DNA of 34,720 bases, taken from positions 1 to 34,720 of the forward strand of contig JAEURA010000001.1 in NCBI GenBank assembly GCA_016789005.1, given 5' to 3'. This document shows positions 13,804 through 22,742 of this stretch, in pieces. This DNA comes from Anaerolineae bacterium (GTDB taxonomy: Bacteria; Chloroflexota; Anaerolineae; Aggregatilineales; Phototrophicaceae). The notes beneath the pieces are model-generated. The model worked only from the letters and a program-made list of their open reading frames with translations, made no database searches and had not been told where the DNA came from. The position numbers were made by a program, and so were the translations under genes. Positions within the stretch are counted from its first letter, which is position 1. Each line of letters starts with the position of its first letter.

Positions 13804-16197
13804 ATGAATGAAAAAGCTGTCATCACCCTCGAACTGAACAAAGTCCTCGCGCGGCTGGCGGAACACACCACGTTCTCCGCCGGGTCAGAACTGGCGCGCG
13901 AATTATTCCCGACCACCAACGCCGACGAAGCCGGACAGTGGCTCGCCGAGACTGCCGAAGCGCGCCTGATGTTCGCCAACCAGTTCAATGCCAGCCTGGG
14001 CGGCGCGCGCGATGTTCGCGGTCCGGCCATCTCGGCGCTGCGCGGCGTGATGATCGATGCCGGTGTGCTGCTCGACATCCGGGCGACCCTGCGGCGCGCC
14101 ACGACGCTCAAACGCACGCTGGGGCGGATGAAAGGGCAGTATCCGCGCCTCGCCGATATCGCCAACGAGGCGGAAGAATGCGCCGCGCTTCAGCAGGAGA
14201 TCGAACGCGCTATCGACGAACAGGGCAGCATCAAAGACAGCGCCAGCCCCGCCCTCGCCGTCATCCGGCGCGACCTCAAGATCGCCTTCGACCGTCTTCA
14301 GTCGAAGCTCCATCGCATCGTCAGCGCATCAGGCAACCAGACCTATCTTCAGGAACAGCTGGTCACGATGCGCAATGGCATCTACGTCGTTCCGCTCAAG
14401 GCAGACCACAAAGGCAAAATCCCCGGCATCGTCCATGACGCCTCGTCAAGCGGCGCAACCCTCTTCATCCAGCCGCTCGAAACCGTCGAGCTGAACAACA
14501 CCTGGCGAGAACTCCAGCTGGCAGAAGACAAGGAAATCCGCCGCATCCTGATGGCGCTGACCGATCAGGTGGCGGAAAACTCCGAGCAGATCGTCCGCAC
14601 CGTCGAAACTCTGGGCTACCTTGATCTGGTCCTCGCTAAAGCCCGCTACGCCGACGCCATCAAAGCCGTCGAACCGAAGATCCACCCCTTCCGCCCCAAA
14701 CCGCATAGCCAGCATCCCGGCAGCGTCATCGAACTGATCGGCGCGCGCCACCCCCTGCTGAGCGGCAACGTCGTGCCTATCGACGTGGAATTTGGCGATG
14801 ACACCTGGGTGCTGGTCGTCACCGGACCGAACACCGGGGGCAAGACCGTCGCCCTCAAGACTGTCGGTCTGCTCACCTTGATGGCGCAGTGCGGCATGCA
14901 TCTGCCCTGCGAACGCGCCCGCCTGACGGTCTTTGACGGGGTATTCGCCGACATCGGCGACGAACAGAGCATCGAACAGTCGCTCAGCACTTTCTCGTCG
15001 CACATGACCAACACCATCCACATCCTGCGCGAATGTACGGCGCAGTCGCTCGTCCTGCTCGACGAACTGGGCGCGGGAACCGATCCCGCCGAAGGTTCGG
15101 CGCTCGCCCGTGCGGTGCTCAACCATCTGCGCGAACACAAGGTGACCACGATGGTCACCACGCATCATCCAGAACTGAAAGTGTACAGCGTCGAAACCCC
15201 CGGTGTGCGCAACGCCAGCGTCGAATTCGATCTCGAAACGCTCGCGCCGACTTACCGGCTGATCATCGGCTTGCCCGGTCGTTCCAACGCCCTGGCAATC
15301 GCCACGCGCCTCGGCTTATCGGCGGAGATCATCGAAGACGCCCGGCAGATGGTCGCCACCGAGGACCTGGTCGCCGACGATCTGCTGGACGAGATTCACC
15401 ACACCCGCGAAGACATCCGGCGGCAGCAGGAGACGATCACCCGGACGCGCGAAGAAATCGAACACGAGCGCGCCGAACTCAGCAGCCGGCTGAGCAGTGT
15501 CGAGGACGAACGGCGGAACATCATCAGCGCCGCCCGCCGCGACATGCAGGCGGAACTCGACACGCTGCGCAATGAGATCCGCAAACTGCGCGGCGATCTG
15601 CGCGAAGCGTCGCTGCCTCTGGAAAAACTGCGCGAGGTGCAGACGGGCGTCGAAACCCTCGACAAGCTGACCCGCCAGCCGGTCGCCAACGAGGTCGAAA
15701 TGCCGGAGCAGACCTGGGCGCCGCGCCTGGGCGACGCCGTCTGGCTGGAGATGCTGAAGACCGAGGGCACGGTCATCGAGCTGGATCGCGATGAGGCAGT
15801 TGTCGCCGTCGGCTCGCTGAAGATTCGCGCCGCCCAGCGCGATCTCAAGAAGCCGACCCGCGCCGAAGAGAAAGTCCTGCGCAAGCGTCGCGGCGTCGCC
15901 TACGAACGCCGCGACGACCTGACCATCCCCAAAGGCGAATCCCCAGGGCTGGAACTGGACCTGCGCGGGGCGCGCGTCGAAGAAGCCATGAAGCAGCTGG
16001 ACGACTACATCGACGCCGCCTACCTTTCCGGCATCCCTTTTGGGCGCATCATTCATGGCAAGGGGACCGGGGCGCTGCGCCGCGCGGTGCAGGACCGCCT
16101 GCACGACCACCCGCTGATCTCTAAGACCATCGTCGCGCCGCCGAAAGAGGGCGGCGAGGGCGTGACCATCATCTACATGGCGCCGATCACGGCATGA
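13804..16197 (+). CDS. mutS2: MutS2 family ATPase/endonuclease
   Basis: This 797-residue MutS2 homologue starts MNEKAVITLELNKVLARLAE, matching the usual start of the family. The in-frame ATG 60 bases upstream would add an atypical extension that overlaps the promoter. The core and clamp helices are followed by the ATPase domain: Walker A GPNTGGKT at 341-348, Walker B LVLLDELGAGTDP near 416-428, and the TTHHPELK switch. A coiled coil runs from about 515 to 625, and a C-terminal Smr nuclease domain from about 715 to the end (LDLRGARVEEAM and IIHGKGTGALR). MutS2 does not do mismatch repair. Known roles are suppressing recombination and, in Bacillus, splitting collided ribosomes. The full-length architecture, with both the ATPase and Smr motifs intact, suggests it is functional. 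Confidence 0.95.
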   Translation: MNEKAVITLELNKVLARLAEHTTFSAGSELARELFPTTNADEAGQWLAETAEARLMFANQFNASLGGARDVRGPAISALRGVMIDAGVLLDIRATLRRATTLKRTLGRMKGQYPRLADIANEAEECAALQQEIERAIDEQGSIKDSASPALAVIRRDLKIAFDRLQSKLHRIVSASGNQTYLQEQLVTMRNGIYVVPLKADHKGKIPGIVHDASSSGATLFIQPLETVELNNTWRELQLAEDKEIRRILMALTDQVAENSEQIVRTVETLGYLDLVLAKARYADAIKAVEPKIHPFRPKPHSQHPGSVIELIGARHPLLSGNVVPIDVEFGDDTWVLVVTGPNTGGKTVALKTVGLLTLMAQCGMHLPCERARLTVFDGVFADIGDEQSIEQSLSTFSSHMTNTIHILRECTAQSLVLLDELGAGTDPAEGSALARAVLNHLREHKVTTMVTTHHPELKVYSVETPGVRNASVEFDLETLAPTYRLIIGLPGRSNALAIATRLGLSAEIIEDARQMVATEDLVADDLLDEIHHTREDIRRQQETITRTREEIEHERAELSSRLSSVEDERRNIISAARRDMQAELDTLRNEIRKLRGDLREASLPLEKLREVQTGVETLDKLTRQPVANEVEMPEQTWAPRLGDAVWLEMLKTEGTVIELDRDEAVVAVGSLKIRAAQRDLKKPTRAEEKVLRKRRGVAYERRDDLTIPKGESPGLELDLRGARVEEAMKQLDDYIDAAYLSGIPFGRIIHGKGTGALRRAVQDRLHDHPLISKTIVAPPKEGGEGVTIIYMAPITA

Positions 16198-16207
16198 TTC
16201 CAGCGGC

Positions 16208-16237
16208 GGGGTGAGGCGGGCGATGTCGCCTCACCCC
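16208..16237. terminator. Hairpin between convergent mutS2 and histidine kinase genes
   Basis: GGGGTGAGGCG (16208-16218) and CGCCTCACCCC (16227-16237) form a perfect 11-bp GC-rich stem with an 8-base loop, inside the 47-base gap between two convergent genes. There is no U-tract on either side, so it could be a bidirectional terminator of the tail-less kind or simply a 3'-end stabilising hairpin. Confidence 0.5.
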
Positions 16238-16244
16238 ACCGTCC

Positions 16245-19200
16245 TCAACGGGGTGCTGTCGTCGTCGCGTCCACATACAGCGGCAGGCGGATGACGAAAC
16301 GGCTGCCCTTCCCCAGTTCGCTCTGAACGCTGATCTCGCCTTTGTGCAGCTCGACGATCTGCTTGACGATGCTCAAGCCCAAGCCCATGCCATCCACCTT
16401 GCTGGTGACGCGGAAGAACGGCTCAAAAATGTGTGGTTGGTGCTCCGGCGCGATGCCGATGCCGGTGTCGGCGACGTAGATCAGCGCGACCGCCCCGGTG
16501 CGCTTCCCGCCGAGGGTCACCATGCCCCCCTTCGGGGTGTAGTTGAGGGCATTGCTGACCAGGTTGGTCAGCACCTGGGTCATGCGCTGAACGTCGGCGT
16601 CGATGAGCAGATCGTCCGCCGGTGGTTCGACCCGCAGCTCGATCTCCCGCGCCTCGGCTTCCGGCGTCTGAACCTGGGCGATCTCGGCGATCAGGTCGCC
16701 GACCAGGAGCGGTTCGCATTCCAGCTGCACGTGCCCGCGCTCCAGCCGCGACGCATCCAGCAGAGTCTCGACGAGGTGCTGCATGCGCGCCGCCACCCGT
16801 TCCAGCACGCCGAGATGCTCGTGAAGCGTCTCCGGTCGGCGGCGAATCAGATAGAGGCGCGTCTTCAGGTTGGTGATCGGCGTGCGCAGCTCGTGCGAGG
16901 CGTAGGCGAGCAGGTTGGAGCGCTGGGCGTCCAGCGCCTTCTCCTGGCTGATGTCGCGCACTATCGCCACAGCCCGCGACGGCACGTCGTCGATGTCGCC
17001 GATCGGCGTGATCGTCAGCCCGGCGGTAAAGCCGGTGGAATCGCCGCGCTTCATGGTCAGTTCGCCGCGCCAGGTGCCCACTTCGCGGATCACGTCAGCG
17101 GCATGGCGCAGCAGGTTGAGCGCTTCCGTATTGCTGCCGATGCTGCGCAGCGACTCCACCCGTTTGCCGATCAAATCGTCAGGGGCATAGCCGATCATCT
17201 TGCAGAAGGCGGGGTTGACGTACTGGATCACCTCGTCTTCGGTGTAGAAGATGCCTTCGCCGGTCGAGTCGAAGATGACCTGCATGCGGCTGGAGATCAG
17301 CTCCAGCTCGGTGGTGCGCAGCTTCACCTGGTTTTCCATGTCCTCGGCATGCCGGCGCACCGCATCATACAGGCGGGCGTTGCGGATGGCTATCGCCGCC
17401 TGATCAGCGAAGGCGCGCAGACGTTCGGCGTGCTTCTCGTTGAAGACGTTCGGCACATCACTGTTGAGCAGCAGGAAGCCGATGCGCTCGTTTTCCAGCA
17501 GGATCGGCGCTCCGACCGAAGACCGTATCCAGCGCGCCGCCGGGATATCGACCCAGTTGCTGGCGTGATGCGTATCGCTGACGACGATTGGCTGCCCGCT
17601 CAGCATCATCTCGCGCAGGTTCGGGATGTCGTTGATGCGCAGCCGCAGCGACCGGATCAGCAGATCGTAGGACTCATCGACATGTCCGGTGGAGCGCGTC
17701 ACCCGGGCGACCCCGTCTTCGATCAGCATGATGCTGGCGTTGACGAACGGATAGGCGCTGGCGATGTGCCTGAGGATGCGATCCAGCACTTCGTCCAGGT
17801 CCAGCGTGCTGGAGATGACCTCGGCATTCGCCCGCAGCACCTCGGCGAACCGCCGCTGATCCAGTTCCGCCTGCTCGATGATCTTCAGGTCGGTGATGTC
17901 GCGCCCGATGGACTGGTACTCGGTGATTCTGCCATCAGCCCCGAAGATCGCCCGGTCGGTCCACTCCATCCAGCGGACGGAGCCATCGCCTCGCTGGACG
18001 CGATGCTCGTAGCTGATGGTCGGGTGGTGCGGTGAAAGCTGGTCCATCATCTGCTGCGCGTGCATGCGATCGCCGGGGTGAATGAGCGCCATCACCGACG
18101 TGCCGACCAGATCGTCATAGTCCATGTTCAGATAGCGACAGTACGCGCCGTTGACGAAGGTCAGCGTGTGATCAGGCAGCCAGCGGCAGATCAGTTCGGT
18201 CTGATCTTCGACGATGGCGCGGTAGCGTGCTTCGCTCTTGAGCAGGTGCTCCTGGGCGATGCGGCTGTCGGTGATGTCACGCCCCACCGATTGAATCTCG
18301 ACGATCTTGCCGGCTGGGTCCAGAATGGCGTGGTTGGTCCAGTTGATCCAGCGCAGCTCGCCATCACGACGCACGATGCGGTTTTCGCCGCTCGCTATCG
18401 GATGATCTTCGGTGATCAGGGCGATCTGCCGCGCCACAGTCTCGCGGTCTTCTGGCGGGACGACCACCATGAAATCCGTGCCGACCAGCTCCTCATCGCC
18501 ATTCTGGAAATACTCACGATAGGCTTTGTTGACGAAGGCGATCCGGCGCGTCTCCGGCAGCCAGCGGCAGATCAGATCGCGCTGATCCTCGACGATGGCG
18601 CGATAGCGCGCTTCGTTTTCCTCGAAGTAGCGCTGCACCCGCAGGCGTTCGATGAAGGTGTATTCGCGCGCCACGAACACCACGTAAATGAAGATCAAGC
18701 CGGGGATGATGATGCTGCCGATGATCTGCCCGACGCCGAAGGGGACATTCCAGATGGCGAAGCCAAGCAGGGCGACCGCCAGGAACCCCAGCGCATAGAC
18801 GACCGCCGCGCGCAGGCTGTACACCAGATAGACCAGCACCAGGCAGATCATGAGCTGGCGCAGCGCTACCAGCTGCCAATCGCCAAAAGCGATGCCGGGC
18901 TGCGCCAGCACCAGCACGCCGCCGACCCCTAGGACCATCGCCAGCAGCAGCCCGCCCGCGCGGAACCACCCCAGACGCGCCAACCCATAGCTGGCTGTCA
19001 GCATGGCGAAGAAAATGATCCTCAGCGTCCAGGAGCCGATCAGCGGCGCTTCCGTGAAGACCACGAACCCCGCCGAAAAGAAGGTGAACAGCAGGATCGA
19101 GGCGATGCCGCGCGCCCGATAGCGATCCTCAGGGACTTTGACGGGGGGCAGCGGATCGACCAGCGCCTGCAGCAGCCACTTCTTGAATCGCATGAGCGCA

Positions 19201-19280
19201 CTTTCAGATTTTGGAAGTGCCTCACTCAGCGCTCCGGGATCGGCTGCGCCGGGTCGCTCAGACGAAGGGGGGATACTCAC
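16245..19280 (-). CDS. PAS/GAF sensor histidine kinase with membrane N-terminus
   Basis: This 1011-residue protein starts at a GTG with GGAG 7 bases upstream. Residues of about 58-205 contain six or so hydrophobic helices (for example IASILLFTFFSAGFVVF and IIGSIIIPGLIFIYVVFV). Two closely similar PAS-PAC modules follow (about 222-340 and 347-465; both begin ARYRAIVEDQ and have ICRWLP and RDITD), then a GAF domain (about 480-640) and a third PAS (about 660-785). The kinase core has the phospho-accepting His at 796 (ASHELRTP), an N-box region (TNLVSNALNYTPKG), DTGIGI and GMGLGLSIVKQ. No response regulator is adjacent, so it is an orphan in this window. The duplicated PAS pair points to internal duplication. 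The ligand cannot be predicted. Confidence 0.94.
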   Translation of the reverse strand: MSIPPSSERPGAADPGALSEALPKSESALMRFKKWLLQALVDPLPPVKVPEDRYRARGIASILLFTFFSAGFVVFTEAPLIGSWTLRIIFFAMLTASYGLARLGWFRAGGLLLAMVLGVGGVLVLAQPGIAFGDWQLVALRQLMICLVLVYLVYSLRAAVVYALGFLAVALLGFAIWNVPFGVGQIIGSIIIPGLIFIYVVFVAREYTFIERLRVQRYFEENEARYRAIVEDQRDLICRWLPETRRIAFVNKAYREYFQNGDEELVGTDFMVVVPPEDRETVARQIALITEDHPIASGENRIVRRDGELRWINWTNHAILDPAGKIVEIQSVGRDITDSRIAQEHLLKSEARYRAIVEDQTELICRWLPDHTLTFVNGAYCRYLNMDYDDLVGTSVMALIHPGDRMHAQQMMDQLSPHHPTISYEHRVQRGDGSVRWMEWTDRAIFGADGRITEYQSIGRDITDLKIIEQAELDQRRFAEVLRANAEVISSTLDLDEVLDRILRHIASAYPFVNASIMLIEDGVARVTRSTGHVDESYDLLIRSLRLRINDIPNLREMMLSGQPIVVSDTHHASNWVDIPAARWIRSSVGAPILLENERIGFLLLNSDVPNVFNEKHAERLRAFADQAAIAIRNARLYDAVRRHAEDMENQVKLRTTELELISSRMQVIFDSTGEGIFYTEDEVIQYVNPAFCKMIGYAPDDLIGKRVESLRSIGSNTEALNLLRHAADVIREVGTWRGELTMKRGDSTGFTAGLTITPIGDIDDVPSRAVAIVRDISQEKALDAQRSNLLAYASHELRTPITNLKTRLYLIRRRPETLHEHLGVLERVAARMQHLVETLLDASRLERGHVQLECEPLLVGDLIAEIAQVQTPEAEAREIELRVEPPADDLLIDADVQRMTQVLTNLVSNALNYTPKGGMVTLGGKRTGAVALIYVADTGIGIAPEHQPHIFEPFFRVTSKVDGMGLGLSIVKQIVELHKGEISVQSELGKGSRFVIRLPLYVDATTTAPR

Positions 19281-19418
19281 TCAAACGCTCCAGCTTCCGA
19301 CAGCGGGACAGAATCGTCTGTTCCTTTTCGATCAAGGGCGGTCTAAAATGCTTTACTAGTGTATCGCAAAACATGCGTTTTACACCTTCACTAAGATAAA
19401 CATATTGAAAGCTCTGCA

Positions 19419-20450
19419 ATGCGAGCACTCGTCACCGGGGCGACCGGCTTCGTCGGCGCTCATCTCGTCCGCGCCCTGAACGAAGCCGGACATCAGGTCC
19501 GCGCCCTGCACCGTGCCTCTTCCCGGTTGGACGCCCTCGCCGGCGCGCAGTACGAAAGCGCCCTGGGCGATGTCACCGACCGTGCCTCGCTGGACGCCGC
19601 CTGTGACGGCTGCGACTGGGTGTTTCATGTCGCCGCCGTCGCCGACTACTGGCGCGCCGAGGTCAACCGTCTGTATGCGGTTAACGTCGATGGCACACAG
19701 CACGTCCTCGACGCCGCCCGCGACGCCGGGGTGAAGCGCATCGTCTTCACCAGCAGCGCCGCTGCCCTGGGTTCGCGCAGCGATGGGCTGCCCGCCGACG
19801 AGGCGACGCCCTTCGACCTGCCCCCGGAGCGTTTTCCGTATGGGCACAGCAAAGCGCTGGCGGAGACCGTCGTGGCGGACGCGGTCGCGGCGGGTCAGGA
19901 TGTGGTCATCGTCAACCCGGTGGTGATTCTCGGACCGGGCGACCTCAACATCATCTCCGGCGACATCGCGCTCAAGGTGCGGCGGCTCAGCTGGACCATC
20001 CCCGTCCCGCCCGGCGGTGTGGCGGTGATCGACGTGCGCGACGTGGCGCGCCTGCATATCGCCGCCGCCGAACGCGGGCGGTGCGGCGAACGCTACATCC
20101 TGGGCGCGACGAACCTCAAGCATCAGACGATCTTCCTGGAGGCGGCGCGCATCGCCGGCGTCCCCGCGCCGGGGCTGCCGATCCCGGGTTTCGCCCTCGC
20201 CCCGCTCGGCGCGCTGATCGAGATGGCGCGGTCGATGGGCATCCCGGTCCCGGTCGATGGCAACCAGACCCGCCTGGGCGGCAAAGACATCTATTTCGAC
20301 TTCACCAAGACGACCTGCGAACTGGGCGAGGCACAGATCGACTGGCGGCAGAGTCTCGGCGAGACCTACGCCTGGTATCTGGCGAACGGCTACGTCAAAG
20401 ATGACGCCGTCTCCCGGCTGATCCACAGCATCGGACGGCTGTTCTTCTGA
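19419..20450 (+). CDS. NAD(P)-dependent epimerase/reductase (extended SDR family)
   Basis: This 343-residue extended short-chain dehydrogenase/reductase has the nucleotide-binding TGATGFVG at 7-14, a conserved LxGDVTD acidic region, the FTSSAAALG segment with catalytic Ser at about 112-113, and the YGHSK catalytic Tyr141/Lys145 pair. The overall pattern (DWVFHVAAVADYW, VNPVVILGPGD) is like dihydroflavonol-4-reductase-like and hopanoid-associated sugar epimerase (HpnA-type) proteins. The substrate cannot be told from sequence. The ATG at 19419 gives the usual MRALVTGATG start; the ribosome binding site is weak. The gene is divergent from the histidine kinase, with 138 bases of AT-rich spacer between them. 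Confidence 0.88.
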   Translation: MRALVTGATGFVGAHLVRALNEAGHQVRALHRASSRLDALAGAQYESALGDVTDRASLDAACDGCDWVFHVAAVADYWRAEVNRLYAVNVDGTQHVLDAARDAGVKRIVFTSSAAALGSRSDGLPADEATPFDLPPERFPYGHSKALAETVVADAVAAGQDVVIVNPVVILGPGDLNIISGDIALKVRRLSWTIPVPPGGVAVIDVRDVARLHIAAAERGRCGERYILGATNLKHQTIFLEAARIAGVPAPGLPIPGFALAPLGALIEMARSMGIPVPVDGNQTRLGGKDIYFDFTKTTCELGEAQIDWRQSLGETYAWYLANGYVKDDAVSRLIHSIGRLFF

Positions 20451-20562
20451 TCCACTGCGCCGAACATGAGTCCAATCCTCCACACAGTCGCGCGGCGCTA
20501 TACCGCCCGGCGCATTTCAGGCATGATCGGCGTCATCAGCAAAGACAATGAGAGGATGAGCC

Positions 20563-21099
20563 ATGTCTCGGACCTACGCCCACCCCCAGGAGGGCGACTA
20601 CGCCCCGTATGCCATCGTCTACATCTCGCGCGTACCGCAGGATGGGCTGCTGCTCGATCATCTCGCTGCCGGGGATCGCGCGGTTGAAACGCTGATGCGC
20701 GGCTTTTCCGACGCCGACCGCACGACCCCGCACCGCGCCGGTGAATGGACGGTGCAGAACATCCTCGCTCACATCATCGACACCGAGCGCGTCCTGTGCT
20801 ACCGGGTGCTGGCGCTGGCGCGCGGCGAAAAGAAAGAGCTTCCAGGCTTTGAAGAGGCGGAATGGGCGGCGGTCGCGGGGGCGAACGGACGATCCATCGA
20901 CGACCTGCTGGCGGAGTATCACGCCGTCCGCGCTGCCACCCTCCCGCTGGTGCGCAGCCTGCCGGACTCCGTCATGGCGAATCGCGGCGTCGCCAACAAG
21001 TACGTGTACACCGTCGCCGGCATCCTGTACATGATCGTCGGGCATGAGCTGCACCACATCGCCAGCATTCACGAGAATTACGGCGACAAGCTGCGCTGA
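20563..21099 (+). CDS. DinB/YfiT-like putative metal-dependent protein
   Basis: The 178-residue product fits the DinB four-helix-bundle superfamily. The helix ending NILAHIIDTERVLCYRVLALARGE, with a possible metal-binding His70, and the late helix GHELHHIASIHENYG, with His161 and His165, form the usual three-His metal site. The conserved PGEWTV-like segment appears as HRAGEWTVQ. Members include bacillithiol or mycothiol-dependent transferases and many proteins of unknown role. A GAGAGG-type ribosome binding site precedes the ATG. The gene for the pseudouridine synthase follows after 19 bases, so the two are probably co-transcribed. Confidence 0.88.
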   Translation: MSRTYAHPQEGDYAPYAIVYISRVPQDGLLLDHLAAGDRAVETLMRGFSDADRTTPHRAGEWTVQNILAHIIDTERVLCYRVLALARGEKKELPGFEEAEWAAVAGANGRSIDDLLAEYHAVRAATLPLVRSLPDSVMANRGVANKYVYTVAGILYMIVGHELHHIASIHENYGDKLR

Positions 21100-21118
21100 G
21101 TGTCCTGTCGAGTTCACC

Positions 21119-21694
21119 ATGCGCGTCTTTCGCTTCTGGAAACCCTACGGCGTCCTGACCAGGTTCACCGACGCCGAAGGTCGCCCGACGCTGGCGGATT
21201 TCATCGCCATCCCCGGCATCTACGCCGCCGGACGGCTGGACATGGACAGCGAGGGGCTGCTGCTGCTCACCGACGACGGCGCGCTGGCGCACCGCCTGAT
21301 CGACCCGCGCTTCGGGCATCCCCGCACCTACTGGACGCAGGTGGAGCGCCTGCCGGACGAGACGGCGCTGGCGCGGCTGCGAGCGGGCGTCGACCTGAGC
21401 GACGGCGGCAGGTCCTGGCGCACCCGTCCGGCGACGGCGGTCCTGCTCACTGCGCCGCCCGACCTCCCCGACCGTCCCGTGCCGATTCGCTACCGGGCGA
21501 ACGTGCCGACCGCCTGGATCGCCCTGACGCTGACCGAAGGCAAGAATCGCCAGGTGCGGCGCATGACGGCGGCAGTCGGGCATCCGACGCTGCGCCTGGT
21601 GCGCTGGTCCATCGGAACGATCACGCTTCAAGGGTTGGAAGTCGGCGAAATTCAGCCGCTGAGCGCGCTGGAGATTCGCCAAATGACGCTATAA
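21119..21694 (+). CDS. RsuA/RluE-family pseudouridine synthase
   Basis: This 191-residue single-domain enzyme isomerises a uridine in rRNA to pseudouridine. The catalytic motif GRLDMDSEGLLLLTDDG has its Asp at 41; the family signatures FRFWKPYGVLT (start), YWTQVER and KNRQVRRMTAAVGHPTLRLVR follow in order. The absence of an S4 domain and the short length fit the RluE subgroup (23S rRNA, position 2457 in E. coli), but the exact target is inferred. The ATG at 21119 gives the standard N-terminus; an upstream in-frame ATG would overlap dinB and add an unrelated stretch. Confidence 0.92.
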   Translation: MRVFRFWKPYGVLTRFTDAEGRPTLADFIAIPGIYAAGRLDMDSEGLLLLTDDGALAHRLIDPRFGHPRTYWTQVERLPDETALARLRAGVDLSDGGRSWRTRPATAVLLTAPPDLPDRPVPIRYRANVPTAWIALTLTEGKNRQVRRMTAAVGHPTLRLVRWSIGTITLQGLEVGEIQPLSALEIRQMTL

Positions 21695-21695
21695 T
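21690..21695 (+). promoter_or_regulatory. -10-like TATAAT overlapping the pseudouridine synthase stop codon
   Basis: A perfect TATAAT hexamer overlaps the stop codon of the pseudouridine synthase gene, about 55 bases before the next gene. I see no matching -35 and no TGn extension, so this may be chance, but it could drive the following envelope-protein genes. Confidence 0.25.
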
Positions 21696-21749
21696 GAAGC
21701 CTCTTTGTGAAAGACGGCGCAGATGCGCCCGCAGTCAGAACCGGATGCC

Positions 21750-22244
21750 ATGAACTCTCGTACGCTCGTCATCCTCGCTGCTGCCCTGATCGTCGTGGTC
21801 GTGATCATCGTCGCCGCCACGCTCGTCTTCACGCCGGGGCAGACCGAACCCGCCTTTCAGGCTGCCGTCGCCTTCGTCGAAGCCGCCGCCAGGGGCGACG
21901 ATGCCGCCGCGCTGGCGCTGGTCAGCCCGGCGATCCGCGACGCTGCCGCCACCTGTCCCCAAGGCAGCATCAGCGCCTGCGTCGACGCCTACACCCCGCC
22001 GGAATGGGGCGACCTCAAAAGCGTGGTCTTCCGCCGCGCCACCCCGGACGGCGCGAACTGGGATGTAGACCTCATCTCGTACTATGCCGCCGACCGGGGC
22101 GCGAGCGGCGTGTGTATTTACACCCGCATGGAGCCGGTCGATGGCTCCTGGCAGGTGACGCGCTACGCCGGCTTCATCCACTGCGCCGACCCGGCATGGC
22201 GCGACATTTCGTCCAACCCCGATGCCCCGAATAGTGAGCCATGA
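21750..22244 (+). CDS. Hypothetical membrane-anchored protein
   Basis: From ATG 21750 the protein is 164 residues: MNSRTLVILAAALIVVVVII and further hydrophobic residues form one strong N-terminal anchor, then an extracellular domain (AFQAAVAFVEAAARGDDAAALALVSPAI, then a GxNWDVDLISYYA beta segment) with three Cys that could form disulfides. The helix-then-beta layout resembles the NTF2/DUF4878-like fold of small lipoproteins, but that is a guess. An ATG at 21723 would add nine residues. Its stop overlaps the next start by 4 bases (ATGA). Confidence 0.7.
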   Translation: MNSRTLVILAAALIVVVVIIVAATLVFTPGQTEPAFQAAVAFVEAAARGDDAAALALVSPAIRDAAATCPQGSISACVDAYTPPEWGDLKSVVFRRATPDGANWDVDLISYYAADRGASGVCIYTRMEPVDGSWQVTRYAGFIHCADPAWRDISSNPDAPNSEP

Positions 22245-22735
22245 AGAACCGACAGCCTGCCCGTCTCCTGCCCCTGCTGCTGATCGCCCTCTTCGCCCTG
22301 ACGAGCGCCTGCACGTCCGGGGCGTCCAGCGTGCTGAACACCACGCCTGCGCCCGGCGTGATCATCACCGAGGACGAGGTGATCACTCCGACCTTCATCA
22401 TCGATTACCCCGCCGGCTGGCGAGTCATCACCTCGGCGGCTGGGCAGCCGATCAGCATCACCCTGGTCGCGCCGGGCGACTGCGAGCTGATCATCGCCTC
22501 GACGGTCAACCTCAACGCGCCGCCCTTTTCGCCCAGCTGCAACCGCAAGGACGTGAAGCGCGAGACGCACCTCGCCAGGCTAGACAACGGCGTCCAGATC
22601 GTGCTGGCGGGGGTCGCCCGCGAGTCCGAATATGAAGCCTTCCTGCCCGTCTGGGAGCGGGTGATCGCCTCGGTGGAAGACCCGCTGCTGCGCGACCTGC
22701 CGGACGTCACCGAAGCCGCGTCGTCGGGCGGCTGA
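22241..22735 (+). CDS. Putative lipoprotein
   Basis: The 164-residue product has a typical lipoprotein signal: MKNRQPARLLPLLLIALFAL followed by the lipobox LTSAC, with the lipidated Cys at 24. The mature part contains FIIDYPAGWRV and a Val/Ile-rich beta pattern like that of PsbP/Mog1-type folds seen in small lipoproteins. It is translationally coupled to the preceding gene (ATGA overlap), and the glycosyltransferase starts 7 bases after its stop, so the three are probably one operon. Function unknown. Confidence 0.75.
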   Translation: MKNRQPARLLPLLLIALFALTSACTSGASSVLNTTPAPGVIITEDEVITPTFIIDYPAGWRVITSAAGQPISITLVAPGDCELIIASTVNLNAPPFSPSCNRKDVKRETHLARLDNGVQIVLAGVARESEYEAFLPVWERVIASVEDPLLRDLPDVTEAASSGG

Positions 22736-22742
22736 TCCCCCC

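Noticed and set aside
16344-18035. A 563-codon plus-strand frame antisense to the histidine kinase
   Set aside because: It is a shadow of the opposite gene; the translation is repetitive and has no recognisable fold, signal or ribosome binding site.
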